Assembly (NCBI RefSeq): GCF_001278845.1
Contig: NZ_CP012590.1
Location: 248,001-312,000, forward strand
Reading direction: 5' to 3'
Origin: Actinomyces sp. oral taxon 414
GTDB taxonomy: Bacteria; Actinomycetota; Actinomycetes; Actinomycetales; Actinomycetaceae
Length of the DNA: 64,000 nucleotides
Part shown: in pieces, positions 8,542-16,739 of the stretch
How positions within the stretch are numbered: the stretch's first letter is position 1
Layout of the letters: each line of letters begins with the position of its first letter
Made by a program: the position numbers and the translations under genes
The notes under the pieces: model-generated
What the model saw: the letters and a program-made list of their open reading frames with translations, nothing else
Told to the model about the DNA's origin: nothing
Databases searched by the model: none

Positions 8542-10088
8542 TAGCGCCGTCGCATGTAGGAGTCCACCACGGAGGCGGCCAGGTCCGTCCCCTCCAGGTC
8601 CCCGAGGAGATCGGCGTGCGGGAAGGCGACGGTCTCCACGGCGCCGTCGGCCCGGTAGCGGGTCAGGCGCGGATCCCCCCGATCGAAGGCCGGGCGGCCG
8701 GGGATAGCCCCGTCGCGGATGAAGGCGAGCCAGTCGCGCTGGACGGCCCCGGCCACGGCCGCGTCCTCCTCGGTGACGGGGATGCGCATCCGGTCGAGGT
8801 TGCCGAAGAAGAAGGCGATCTCGGCCCCGTGGTAGGAGCCGGGCCGCCCGCCGTAGACCTTGGGCACGCCCTCGAAGCGGTAGCCGTGGACCGCGGTGAA
8901 GCGCGAGAAGCTCTTCATGAGGTCCAGCGCGGCGCCGTGGAAGACGACGAGCTCCATCATGCGGATCTGCAGGTCCACCAGGCCGTCGGCCTCGCGGCGC
9001 AGCGCGGCGGCGATGCGCCGGCCGTGCCCGCCGTAGACCTCCCGGACCCGGCGGCCCAGGTCCCGTCCCCGCGTCGCCAGGCCCATGCGCCCGTACCACA
9101 GGGGCATCTCGATCATGGAGAACTCGTCCGCCGTCGTCCCGACGAGCACGGGCACGCGCGGGAAGCGGCCCTCGCGCAGCACGGCGAGCGGGTCGACGCA
9201 GAAGAAGGGCCGCTCCATGACGGTGACCAGTCGCGCGCGCGGCAGGCGCAGCCGCGGCAGGCGCCCGGCGGGCAGCGCCCCGAGCTCCTCGCGGGTCAGG
9301 CGGTTGTCGGCGAGGAAGGCGGCGAAGGCCCGGCGCTCGGCGTCGAGGTCCAGCGGCACGGGGACGGCCCGCTGCCCGCTGGCGAGGATGAGACGGTGGA
9401 ACAGTCCGGCGTTGTCCGGATTGAGGGCCTGGTAGAGGGCGTACTGGGCGCCGCCGCAGTGACCCATGAGGGTGATATTCCCGGGGTCGCCGCCGAGCGC
9501 CCCGATATGCTCGTGCACCCACCGCAGGGCGGCCTGCTGGTCGAGCAGGGCCCGATCGCAGCTCGCCGTCCCGCCGTCGACGACGTGCAGGTGCCCGAAC
9601 GCCCCGATGCGGTAGGTGACGGTGACCACGACGACGCCCCGTCCGGCCAGGTGCGCGCCGTTGTAGACCGGCAGCGTCCCCGAGCCGCAGTCCCCGCCGT
9701 GAATGAAGACGAGGACGGGCCTGGGGGCGCCGTCCAGCGGAGTCCAGACGTTGACACGCAGGGAGTCCTCGCCGGCGACGTCGCCGCGCGGCTGCCACTC
9801 CGGCCGCAGCTGGAAGTGCCGCAGGGCGAGGTTGACCGCCCGGGGCACGAGGCGCTGGGGGAAGCAGGTGCCGTAGCCGGTGTTGATCGGCTCGCCGGTC
9901 GGCGGGGCCGCCGGGGAGCCGGCGGTCTTTCCGGACGCCTCGACGCCGGGGGCCCCGACGGGGACGGGCGGACGGAAGCGCTCCGCCCGGGCGTAGGGGA
10001 TGCCGAGGATTTGCAAGACGTCCCCGCCGTCGGGCGCGCGTCCGGCCCTCTGGGCGATGAGGCGTCCCAGCTCGGTGTCAATGATCAT
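8541..10088 (-). CDS. Carboxylesterase type B-like protein with Cys at the nucleophile position
   Basis: 515-aa alpha/beta-hydrolase of the carboxylesterase type B (PnbA-like) family. Fold markers are LGIPYA near residue 28, the oxyanion-hole region VFIHGGDCGSG near 127, and the catalytic His region SYHGAEIAFFFGN in the C-terminal half. The nucleophile elbow, normally GESAG, reads GHCGG, with TGC (Cys) at residue 211. The enzyme may therefore be a thiol hydrolase, have altered specificity, or be catalytically dead. The start overlaps the stop of the upstream TetR gene (ATGA), so the two form an operon. The stop codon is supplied by the junction with the IS5-type element; the uninterrupted site would have read TAA, so protein length is unchanged. 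Confidence 0.88.
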   Translation of the reverse strand: MIIDTELGRLIAQRAGRAPDGGDVLQILGIPYARAERFRPPVPVGAPGVEASGKTAGSPAAPPTGEPINTGYGTCFPQRLVPRAVNLALRHFQLRPEWQPRGDVAGEDSLRVNVWTPLDGAPRPVLVFIHGGDCGSGTLPVYNGAHLAGRGVVVVTVTYRIGAFGHLHVVDGGTASCDRALLDQQAALRWVHEHIGALGGDPGNITLMGHCGGAQYALYQALNPDNAGLFHRLILASGQRAVPVPLDLDAERRAFAAFLADNRLTREELGALPAGRLPRLRLPRARLVTVMERPFFCVDPLAVLREGRFPRVPVLVGTTADEFSMIEMPLWYGRMGLATRGRDLGRRVREVYGGHGRRIAAALRREADGLVDLQIRMMELVVFHGAALDLMKSFSRFTAVHGYRFEGVPKVYGGRPGSYHGAEIAFFFGNLDRMRIPVTEEDAAVAGAVQRDWLAFIRDGAIPGRPAFDRGDPRLTRYRADGAVETVAFPHADLLGDLEGTDLAASVVDSYMRRR

Positions 10089-10795
10089 GGGCGGTCTCCT
10101 GTCTCGGGGGCGGGTTCGGATGCCGGCGTCGGGCCGAGGAGCCCGGCCCAGCCCGCCAGGCGGAAGCGGGCGATCCGCTCCATGTACCGCCGGGCCTCGG
10201 GGCGGGTGAGGCGGTGCTCCAGGGCTGCGCGCAGGGCCTCGACGCCGCTGGCGGCCAGCGTGCGCACGAGGAGGCGGTCGGCCGCCGAGTCCGTGATCCC
10301 CGGCAGCCGGCGGTAGGCCTCCGCCTCGATCCGCGCCAGCTGCTCGGGCAGGCGCTCATAGCCGGTGCCCCGGGCCCGGCACAGGAGGAGCTCGAAGATC
10401 TCGACGCGCGAGTAGACGAGGTCGAGAATGCGGCCGGTGCGGTCGGCGGAGAAGGCCGCCGTTCGGTCGGCGGAGCGGCCGGTGCGGTCGGCGGAGAAGG
10501 CCGCCGTTCGGTCGGCGGAGCGGCCGGTGCGGTCGGCGGGCATGTCGGCGGGCGGCGTCCCGGCGTCGCCGTCCCGCCCGGCCGTCCACGCGGCCACGAG
10601 CTCGGCGGCGCTCTCGCCCACGAGCGCGTCGAACAGGCCCTCCTTGCTGCCGAAGTGGTTGTAGACGGCGCCGGTGGTAACCCGCGCGGCCGCGGCGATA
10701 CGGCGCAGACCCGCCCGCTCGTATCCGCGGTCGCGGAACTCGGCGAGGGCCGCCTCCAGGATGCGCGCCCTGGTCCGAGCGGGGCTGTGACCCAT
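10085..10795 (-). CDS. TetR-family regulator with an internal tandem-repeat insert
   Basis: 236-aa TetR-type repressor. The N-terminal helix-turn-helix domain spans about residues 8-55 (ARILEAALAEF ... VTTGAVYNHFGSKEGLFDAL). Between the DNA-binding domain and the ligand domain is a 15-residue unit (ADRTGRSADRTAAFS) present twice with a partial third, encoded by a 45-bp DNA repeat; it is unusual for the family and likely forms a flexible linker. The stop overlaps the start of the carboxylesterase-like gene, suggesting it controls that gene and itself. A GGACGGAG ribosome-binding site precedes the chosen ATG; a longer in-frame extension is rejected because homology begins at ARTRARILEAA. Confidence 0.87.
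   Translation of the reverse strand: MGHSPARTRARILEAALAEFRDRGYERAGLRRIAAAARVTTGAVYNHFGSKEGLFDALVGESAAELVAAWTAGRDGDAGTPPADMPADRTGRSADRTAAFSADRTGRSADRTAAFSADRTGRILDLVYSRVEIFELLLCRARGTGYERLPEQLARIEAEAYRRLPGITDSAADRLLVRTLAASGVEALRAALEHRLTRPEARRYMERIARFRLAGWAGLLGPTPASEPAPETGDRP
10431..10540. repeat. 45-bp tandem repeat inside the TetR gene
   Basis: Two identical 45-bp units (10431-10475, 10476-10520) and a partial third (10521-10540). The unit begins GCGGCCGGTGCGG and keeps the reading frame, so copy-number change by slippage would add or remove 15 amino acids between the two domains of the regulator without a frameshift. Confidence 0.95.
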
Positions 10796-10901
10796 GGTTC
10801 TCCGTCCTGCGCGCCTCGCGCCTCCAACGCCGCGACCGCCGCGCCTCCGACGAGCCGGTCCTCGCCGCCGCGTCTTCCGGCGCTCGCGGCCCGCACTGTT
10901 C

Positions 10902-10914
10902 ATAACAGTGTTAT
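10902..10914. promoter_or_regulatory. Candidate TetR operator upstream of the TetR-esterase operon
   Basis: Perfect 13-bp palindrome ATAACA-G-TGTTAT about 105 bp upstream of the TetR start, in the most AT-rich stretch of the region. A neighbouring half-site (ACTGTT at 10896) overlaps it. Position and symmetry fit an autoregulatory operator; this is inference. Confidence 0.5.
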
Positions 10915-11069
10915 CAAAGCGGGCGGGCGCCGTCAATGGGGCCCGGTCGCGTCGTCGGCGCACTCGACCCTCCGCCGTCGACGGAGCCCGGCCGCTTCGG
11001 ACGGCCACTCCCCGGAAGATCGCAATTGCCGGACCTCGGGCAACCGCGATCCGCCGCCCGCGCCTCCGG

Positions 11070-11075
11070 TAGGCT
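11070..11075 (+). promoter_or_regulatory. Probable -10 element for purA
   Basis: TAGGCT matches the actinobacterial TANNNT -10 consensus. Transcription would begin near 11082, giving a leader of about 43 nt before the purA ATG with AGGGAG as ribosome-binding site. Unlike many genes in this window, purA is therefore not leaderless. Confidence 0.5.
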
Positions 11076-11124
11076 GGCCGACGGCGCGTCCACCGTCACG
11101 CCGTCAGCCAGCCAGGGAGCAGCT

Positions 11125-12411
11125 ATGCCAGCCGTTGTGGTCGTCGGAGCCCAGTGGGGCGACGAGGGCAAGGGAAAGGCGACCGATCAGCTCGGTCAGG
11201 ACGTCGACTACGTCGTCAAGTTCAACGGCGGCAACAACGCCGGGCACACCGTCGTCATCGACGGTGAGGCCTTCGCCTTCCACCTCCTGCCGGCCGGCGT
11301 GCTCACCCCCGGCGTCACCCCCGTCATCGGCAACGGCGTGGTGGTGGACCTGGAGGTCCTCTTCTCCGAAATCGCCGAGATCGCCTCCCGCGGCAGGGAC
11401 GCCTCCGCCCTGAGGATCTCCGCCTCCGCCCACCTCATCCCCTCCTACAACCGGGTGCTGGACCGCACCACCGAGCGCTTCCTGGGCGAGCGCCGGCTGG
11501 GCACCACCGGCCGGGGCATCGGCCCCACCTACGCGGACAAGATGAACCGCGTGGGCATCCGGGTCCAGGACCTCTTCGACGAGTCGATCCTACGCCAGAA
11601 GGTCCACTTCGCCCTGGACCAGAAGAACGGTCTGTTCCTCAAGATCTTCAACCGCCCCGCCATCGACCCCGACGCCGTCGCCGACGATCTGCTGTCCTAC
11701 GCCGAGCGCGTGCGCCCCATGGTCATCGACTGCTCGCTGGTCCTCAACGAGGCCCTCGACGCCGGCAAGACCGTCCTGTTCGAGGCCGGGCAGGCCACCA
11801 TGCTCGACATCGACCACGGCACCTACCCCTTCGTCACCTCCTCCAACCCGACCGCCGGCGGGGCCTGCACCGGCACGGGGGTGGGCCCCACCCGCATTGA
11901 CGCCGTCGTCGGCGTCGTCAAGGCCTACACCACCCGCGTGGGGGAGGGGCCCTTCCCCACCGAGCTGCCCGGCGCGGCGGGGGAGCGTCTGCGCGCCGAG
12001 GGCGGGGAGTACGGGGTGACCACCGGGCGGCCGCGCCGCTGCGGCTGGCACGACGCCGTCGTCACCCGTTACGCCGCCCGCGTCAACGGCCTGACCGACC
12101 TGGTCATGACCAAGCTCGACGTCCTGACCGGCCACGAGACCATCCCCGTGTGCGTGGCCTACGACGTCGACGGCGCGGTGAGCGTGGAGATGCCGCTGAC
12201 GCAGACGGACTTCCATCACGCCCGGCCCGTCTACGAGGAGCTGCCCGGCTGGAGCGAGGACATCACCGGCGCGCGCCGCTTCGCCGACCTGCCCCGGGCG
12301 GCGCAGGACTACGTGGAACGCATCGAGGAACTGGCCCGCTGCCGCATTAGCGCCATCGGCGTCGGGCCGGGCCGGGAGGCCACCATCACCCGGCACGCGC
12401 TGCTCCGCTGA
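11125..12411 (+). CDS. purA: Adenylosuccinate synthetase
   Basis: 428-aa GTP-dependent enzyme converting IMP and aspartate to adenylosuccinate, the first committed step to AMP. The N-terminal P-loop-like motif [11 protein letters not shown] and the catalytic His region NNAGHTV are present, as are the IMP/GTP-binding segments [21 protein letters not shown] and the C-terminal [10 protein letters not shown]. Length matches the bacterial family. It is a single gene with its own promoter; five other purine genes lie 22 kb to the right. AGGGAG precedes the ATG by about 5 nt. Confidence 0.98.
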   Translation: MPAVVVVGAQWGDEGKGKATDQLGQDVDYVVKFNGGNNAGHTVVIDGEAFAFHLLPAGVLTPGVTPVIGNGVVVDLEVLFSEIAEIASRGRDASALRISASAHLIPSYNRVLDRTTERFLGERRLGTTGRGIGPTYADKMNRVGIRVQDLFDESILRQKVHFALDQKNGLFLKIFNRPAIDPDAVADDLLSYAERVRPMVIDCSLVLNEALDAGKTVLFEAGQATMLDIDHGTYPFVTSSNPTAGGACTGTGVGPTRIDAVVGVVKAYTTRVGEGPFPTELPGAAGERLRAEGGEYGVTTGRPRRCGWHDAVVTRYAARVNGLTDLVMTKLDVLTGHETIPVCVAYDVDGAVSVEMPLTQTDFHHARPVYEELPGWSEDITGARRFADLPRAAQDYVERIEELARCRISAIGVGPGREATITRHALLR

Positions 12412-12564
12412 GCCCGCCGCCCTCGGTCCCGGCTGCGGGCCCGCGCCGCATCATGGCCGCCGCGCAGCCGGAGCGACGGCGACGGCGGCGACGGCGGAGT
12501 GGGAACGGCGGCGGCCCGGCAGCCTGCGAGCTGCCGGGCCGCGATGTCGGCGGGCGTCAGGTGG

Positions 12565-13446
12565 TCACTGGCCGCTGGGGACGTCGGGGTTGTAGGGCTG
12601 CTGCGGGTTGTAACCGGGTTGGGGCTGACCCGGTCCCGGGTAGCCGGGCTGGCCCGCCTGCGGGTTGTAGGGCTGCTGCGGGTTGTAACCGGGCTGGGGC
12701 TGACCCGGTCCCGGGTAGCCGGGCTGGCCCGCCTGCGGGTTGTAGGGCTGCTGCGGGTTGTAACCGGGCTGGGGCTGACCCATGCCCATGCCCGCTCCGG
12801 GCGCGATGCCGGCCTGCGCCCGCTTCCGGCGGATGATGAGGAAGGCCGCGACGCCTCCGCCAATGGCCGCGATGACGACGATGATGACGATGATTGTGAA
12901 CAGGGGCGAGGCGTGATCGGAGCCCTTGGCGGTGAGGTCCTTAGTCTCGTCCTGGGCGTTATTCCACGTGGCGGTGTTCCCGGACTTCTTGCCCTGTCCG
13001 GAGACCTCGGAGACGTTGCCGGGGAAGGTCACCTTGACCGTCACCTGATCGAAGGATCGGGAGGAGGAGTACATCTTGAAGGTGAAGAAGTCGCCCTCGT
13101 GCCTGATATCCGCGAGCAAGCTGCCGCTCACTTGCTTGAGGGTCAAGTCCTTGATCGTGATGGTGCAGGAATTCCCACCGTCGCCGCTCTTGGCATTGAT
13201 CTTGATGCCGTCGCCGAACCGGTCCTCGATGTTGCTGGCGTCGCAGTTTGAACTCGAGCCGGCGTCGTCGTCCCTCATCACCATGGTGAAGTCGACGGTG
13301 TCGTTCTCCTGGATCTCGAACTCGATGTTGAGCGAGGTGTCGCCGGAGGCCGCGGAGGCGATCGGTGCGAGGCCGAGGCCCGCGGCGGCCAAGAGGATGA
13401 CTGCGATGCCCGCGGCGAAGCGGCGCAGGATGGAGTGGGTGCTCAT
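12565..13446 (-). CDS. LppM-like envelope protein, paralogue 1 (PGQ-rich tail)
   Basis: 293 aa. A signal peptide with cleavage near ASAAS at residue 33 leads into an extracellular domain of about 145 residues with two cysteines (68 and 94) that could form a disulfide. The domain ends in the TFPGNVSEVSG...GNTATWNN pattern shared with LppM-domain (DUF3153-type) proteins. A single membrane helix spans about residues 181-205, followed by RRKR and a cytoplasmic tail made of a 25-residue Gly/Pro/Gln/Tyr repeat. It is the most distal of five co-oriented paralogues. The -10 hexamer TAGGGT lies exactly 6 nt before the ATG, so the mRNA is probably leaderless. An IS630-type element is inserted 6 bp upstream of that hexamer, cutting off the native upstream promoter region. 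Molecular role unknown. Confidence 0.85.
   Translation of the reverse strand: MSTHSILRRFAAGIAVILLAAAGLGLAPIASAASGDTSLNIEFEIQENDTVDFTMVMRDDDAGSSSNCDASNIEDRFGDGIKINAKSGDGGNSCTITIKDLTLKQVSGSLLADIRHEGDFFTFKMYSSSRSFDQVTVKVTFPGNVSEVSGQGKKSGNTATWNNAQDETKDLTAKGSDHASPLFTIIVIIVVIAAIGGGVAAFLIIRRKRAQAGIAPGAGMGMGQPQPGYNPQQPYNPQAGQPGYPGPGQPQPGYNPQQPYNPQAGQPGYPGPGQPQPGYNPQQPYNPDVPSGQ
12595..12780. repeat. 75-bp tandem repeat encoding the PGQ tail of LppM paralogue 1
   Basis: Units at 12595-12669 and 12670-12744 with a partial third to about 12780. Each encodes 25 residues of the cytoplasmic tail. Near-identity at DNA level indicates recent expansion or homogenisation; the frame is preserved. Confidence 0.93.
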
Positions 13447-13452
13447 GGGGCT

Positions 13453-13458
13453 ACCCTA
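13453..13458 (-). promoter_or_regulatory. Leaderless -10 hexamer of LppM paralogue 1, truncated promoter
   Basis: On the minus strand TAGGGT is followed by 6 nt (AGCCCC) and then the ATG. The same arrangement is found at paralogue 2 (16028-16033, TAGGGT), paralogue 4 (20582-20587, TAGACT), paralogue 5 (21710-21715, TAGCGT) and, with 7 nt, paralogue 3 (17773-17778, TAGACT). Here the target duplication of the IS630-type element begins 4 bp upstream, so any -35 function must now come from the element end. Confidence 0.6.
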
Positions 13459-13464
13459 CGGATA

Positions 13465-14753
13465 TAGCGGGAATAAAACGAAATCCGCGTCTGGTGCTTC
13501 GTTTTGAGTTCGGGGTCGTGGCGGTTGGTCGGGTGTGGTTCCGATTGGATTTCGGGTGTCGTTCTCCTGTATGATTGCGGTTATGGAAGCGGTAGTGGTC
13601 GAGGAGCATGAGTGGTCGGCTCTTCAAGTGCACAAGGCGGAATCCCCGTATAAGCTGATGAGGCGCAAGTCGGAGGCGATTCTCATGCTGTCGGAGGGAA
13701 TTGGCGTCGATGTCGTGGCGCGGCTGGTGGAGCGCGCCACCAGGACGGTCATGGAGTGGGCGAGGGATTGGAGGAGGGATCGGTTGTCGTCCATTTGCAC
13801 CGGGCATGTCGGCAACAACAACGCCTCCAAGATCTCCCAGGAACAGGAGAAGGAGATCCTGAAGGCGCTGTCGCGCCCCCCGTCGGAGCAGGGCATTGCG
13901 GCGGAGTTCTGGAATATTCACGATCTGGCGGGCTGGATGCACGAGCGCTTCGGCATCGAGTACGCCTCCGAATCCTCCTACCGTTCTTTGCTCCACATGG
14001 CGGGGTTGTCCTTCCACCTGCCCGAGGAGGTGGACCAGCGCCGCGCCGACGAGACCCAGGTCGAGGCCCGCATGGCGAAGATCCACGCCAAGATCGCCAA
14101 GATCAAGGGGAAGAAGCAGGACGGGCAGGACGGGCAGGAGGAGGACGAGGGGCAGCGGGGGAGTGAGAAGAATGAGTGCGAGAACGAGAAGACGGACGAT
14201 GCGGAGAAGGGAGATGCGGAGAAGGGGGATGAGGATGTCATCGTGGTGTCCGCGGACGAGGTGAGGATCGAGCACGAGGCCATTACTCGCAGGGCCTGGT
14301 GCAAGAAGGGCGCCAGGACCAGGATCAGGGTCGATCGGAAACGGCAGTCCCAGAGCTATATCGGATTCCTCCACGAGGCGGACGGGAGCGTGGACCTCAT
14401 GCGACTGGACTGGCAGAACACCTCCAACATCGTGAAGGCCCTGACCGATCTTACCCTGAAGTACCCGGACAAGACGATCGTCGTGGTGTGGGACAACGCC
14501 GGATGGCACAAGTCGAAGAAACTGAGGGAGCACCTGGGGAAGGGCAACATCCTGGAGAGGATCCATCTCATCAACCTGCCGCCCTACAGCCCCAATAAGA
14601 ACCCCATCGAACGCGTCTGGGGAGAAGGCAAGAAATCCATCAGCAACCGACAGCGCGCCCACTTCGAGGACACCCGCAACGCATTCGAGACCTTCATCAG
14701 GAGCAACAAATTCCCATACCGCCTCACAAAATGACTTTGTAAAATCGCCGCTA
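13465..14753 (+). mobile_element. IS630-family insertion sequence, copy 1
   Basis: 1289-bp element identical in length to, and as far as I can compare identical in sequence with, the copy at 49482-50770. Ends are TAGCGG...CCGCTA, flanked by TA duplications at 13463-13464 and 14754-14755, as expected for IS630/Tc1-type transposition. The boundaries were set by comparing the two copies: identity stops exactly at the TA duplications. It lies between the first two LppM paralogues, immediately upstream of the promoter hexamer of paralogue 1. Confidence 0.95.
13571..14734 (+). CDS. IS630-family transposase, copy 1
   Basis: 387-aa transposase. The N-terminal helix-turn-helix region (MRRKSEAILMLSEG ... 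RTVMEWARDW) is followed by a winged-helix-like segment. The catalytic DDE domain is seen as VVSADEVRIE, VVWDNAGWHKS and LPPYSPNKNPIERVW. Between them, about residues 155-205, is an unusual hydrophilic linker rich in Lys, Glu, Asp and Gln (QDGQDGQEEDEG and later DAEKGDAEKGDED) that most IS630 enzymes lack. Base composition is less GC-biased than neighbouring genes, consistent with recent arrival. In-frame starts upstream (GTG 13535) are possible. The protein matches the second copy residue for residue. Confidence 0.94.
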   Translation: MIAVMEAVVVEEHEWSALQVHKAESPYKLMRRKSEAILMLSEGIGVDVVARLVERATRTVMEWARDWRRDRLSSICTGHVGNNNASKISQEQEKEILKALSRPPSEQGIAAEFWNIHDLAGWMHERFGIEYASESSYRSLLHMAGLSFHLPEEVDQRRADETQVEARMAKIHAKIAKIKGKKQDGQDGQEEDEGQRGSEKNECENEKTDDAEKGDAEKGDEDVIVVSADEVRIEHEAITRRAWCKKGARTRIRVDRKRQSQSYIGFLHEADGSVDLMRLDWQNTSNIVKALTDLTLKYPDKTIVVVWDNAGWHKSKKLREHLGKGNILERIHLINLPPYSPNKNPIERVWGEGKKSISNRQRAHFEDTRNAFETFIRSNKFPYRLTK

Positions 14754-14755
14754 TA

Positions 14756-15049
14756 ACCGCCGCCGCCGGGAAATCTGAGGGGCGTGCGTCTCACGGAGCG
14801 CCGCGACCCGCCTCGCGAGCCTCCGCTCCCGGCCCCGGTCCTCTGGCTCTGAACCCGCCCCTGAGCGGGCGGGCACGCCCATGCACGTGCTATCCGCGCG
14901 TGCGCCCACGCGGCCCCGCCCCTGTGCGTGCGGGCACGCCCGCGGAACCGGCCCGGGAGGGGCCCGTCGGCGCCCGGGAACCCGGCCCCGGGCACCGGTT
15001 CGGTCCCGCAGGACCCCGTCCGACTCTGCGAGTGCTCGGACGGACCGGT
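14756..15049. other. Intergenic stretch right of IS630 copy 1
   Basis: Originally contiguous with the upstream region of LppM paralogue 1, now separated from it by the insertion. It contains small GC-rich inverted repeats such as CCGCCCCTGAGCGGGCGGG but no convincing gene. Confidence 0.5.
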
Positions 15050-16021
15050 TCAGTGCCGGCCGTAGGGGGTGTAGCCGTACGGGCCGTCGGGGTTGTAGCC
15101 CTGCTGGCCCGATTGGGGGTTGTAGGGCTGTTGACCGGGCTGGGGATGGCCCGGCTGGGTGCCGGGCCGGGTGTAGTCGGGGTATCCGGGGGCCGTTTGT
15201 CCGGGAGCGGGCTGGGGAACGCCGGGGTTGTAGGGCTGTTGACCGGGCTGGGGATAGCCGGACGGCGGCGGCCAGCCCGTGCCGGGCGCGGCGGCGGCCT
15301 TCGTCCGCTTCCCGCGGATGACGACGAAGATGATAATACCGCCGCCGATGACTGCTGCTACTGCGACGGTGATAATGACTACGAGTAGGATCGAGGAGGT
15401 GTCATGGTCCTCGTTGGAGGAACTCGAGGAACTCTTAGTCTCTGTCGCTTGCGGCGGAGTGTGGTCGGAGCCCTTGGCGGTGAGGTTTTTCGTCTCGTCC
15501 TGGACGTCATTCCAGGTGGCGGTGGTGCCGGACATCTCTCCATGCTCGGAGACTTCGAATACATTTCCGGGGAAGACCGCCTCGACTGTCACCCGACCGA
15601 AATTATCAAGACCGGAGGTTTTCATCTCGAAGGTGAACGACTCGTCTTCGTGGTCGATCTTCGCGGGCATCTTGTCATTGAACTGCTCGAGGGTGATGCC
15701 CTTGAATGACACTGTGCAGGAGGCGCCGTTGTCGCCGCTCTCGGCGTTGGCCTCGACGTCGTCGAAAACGTCATCGAAGTCGCTGGTGTCGCAGTTCAGG
15801 TTCTGACCGGCTTTCTCGTTCCTCATGGTGAGGAAGAAGTCGACGGTATCATTCTCGTGGATCTCGAATCGGAGGTTGCCCGAGCGGTCATGGGGGGAGG
15901 GGGACGCGGCGGAGGCGGTCGGGGCGAGGGCGAAGCCCTCGACGGCCATGAGGATGACCGGGATGATTGCGATGACCGGGACGATTGCGGCGAGGCGGTG
16001 CAGGGCGGAGTGGGGTCTCAT
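15050..16021 (-). CDS. LppM-like envelope protein, paralogue 2
   Basis: 323 aa with the same plan as paralogue 1: a long signal peptide ending near ASAAS, an extracellular domain with two Cys and the VFPGNVFEVSEHGEMSG...TATWND signature, a Ser-rich juxtamembrane stretch, one membrane helix (about SILLVVIITVAVAAVIGGG), and a cytoplasmic tail rich in Pro, Gly, Gln and Tyr (PGQQPYNPG repeated). It is the closest relative of paralogue 1, sharing the SGTTATWND.QDETK.LTAKGSDH core. TAGGGT lies 6 nt before the ATG, pointing to a leaderless transcript. Its function is unknown; surface exposure is inferred from topology. Confidence 0.85.
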   Translation of the reverse strand: MRPHSALHRLAAIVPVIAIIPVILMAVEGFALAPTASAASPSPHDRSGNLRFEIHENDTVDFFLTMRNEKAGQNLNCDTSDFDDVFDDVEANAESGDNGASCTVSFKGITLEQFNDKMPAKIDHEDESFTFEMKTSGLDNFGRVTVEAVFPGNVFEVSEHGEMSGTTATWNDVQDETKNLTAKGSDHTPPQATETKSSSSSSNEDHDTSSILLVVIITVAVAAVIGGGIIIFVVIRGKRTKAAAAPGTGWPPPSGYPQPGQQPYNPGVPQPAPGQTAPGYPDYTRPGTQPGHPQPGQQPYNPQSGQQGYNPDGPYGYTPYGRH

Positions 16022-16303
16022 GCTCTTACCCTAGAAGAATCGCGAATACAAGGGAACCCCCAGGACGTCGGCACGAGGAGCGAGATTCCGCGGGCCTGCG
16101 CGCGGCCCTGGGTCAGGAGAGCGGCGTGCTGTCGGGTGCGGCGGTCGGGCAGATTCAGAAGGTTATTCAGCGGGTCTTTGGCGAGTGGCTGAGTCTTTCC
16201 CGTCAGAACCGGCGGTTCAGGGGCGGGTGTGGTGCGGTGAAGGGGTGTGGGTGAGCGTGTGGTGGTGCTGGTGGGGCTCCTGTGACGGCCTGGGGCGGGG
16301 GAG

Positions 16304-16423
16304 TGTCAAAATCTGCCACAAAAGCGCCCCGGGCCGGGATCGGCTGGGAGGAGAAGCGCGGAATATCAACGATTCTCTTCCGGCGTTCCGGCTCGATCCT
16401 GGCCTTTGTGGCAGATTTGGACA
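16304..16423 (+). repeat. 120-bp palindromic element, copy A
   Basis: Bounded by TGTCAAAATCTGCCACAAA and TTTGTGGCAGATTTGGACA. The centre carries GCGGAATATCAACG, invariant or nearly so in all five copies of the window. About 45 bp left of it (GGTGGTGCTGGTGGGGCTCC...) are also shared with other copies, so the mobile or conserved unit may be ~165 bp. Confidence 0.92.
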
Positions 16424-16550
16424 TCCTGCGCCGCCACGGGGTCCGGGAGGGGCGCCAAGGGCCGGACGGCGACCACGACGGGCGCTCCGGCGAGCCAACA
16501 GGGTCCGCGGGCCGCGGCGCCGGACTCCTCGGGCGTCGCCCGGCGCCGAG

Positions 16551-16661
16551 ACGTGCACTTCGCATTCGAGAGTGCAGTTCCAACCGTCGTTCTCGAGAGC
16601 AAAATGCACCTTTCGACGAGGAGGGGATCGGTCGCGGCCGCTGCGGACTGCGGCGACAACC
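16551..16661 (+). repeat. GTGCACTTCGCA repeat, copy 1
   Basis: About 110 bp nearly identical to 40157-40267. It starts ACGTGCACTTCGCA, contains GTGCAGTTCCAACCGTC and GAGAGCAAAATGCACCT, and ends GACTGCGGCGAC. GTGCA and TGCAC blocks inside allow partial hairpin formation. Confidence 0.85.
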
Positions 16662-16739
16662 GCCCCGAAACATCTCCAGTGATCTGACGAGAAAAGCTCA
16701 TTGATTGATGACTGATGATCCAAATCAACGGCGTTTCAT

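Larger units (their letters stand above)
16022..16739. other. Palindrome-bearing intergenic island between LppM paralogues 2 and 3
   Basis: No gene supported. It holds a GAAGGTTATTC motif (16157-16167), copy A of the 120-bp palindromic family, and copy 1 of the GTGCACTTCGCA family. The remainder is featureless apart from the leaderless promoter of paralogue 2 at its left edge. Confidence 0.7.
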
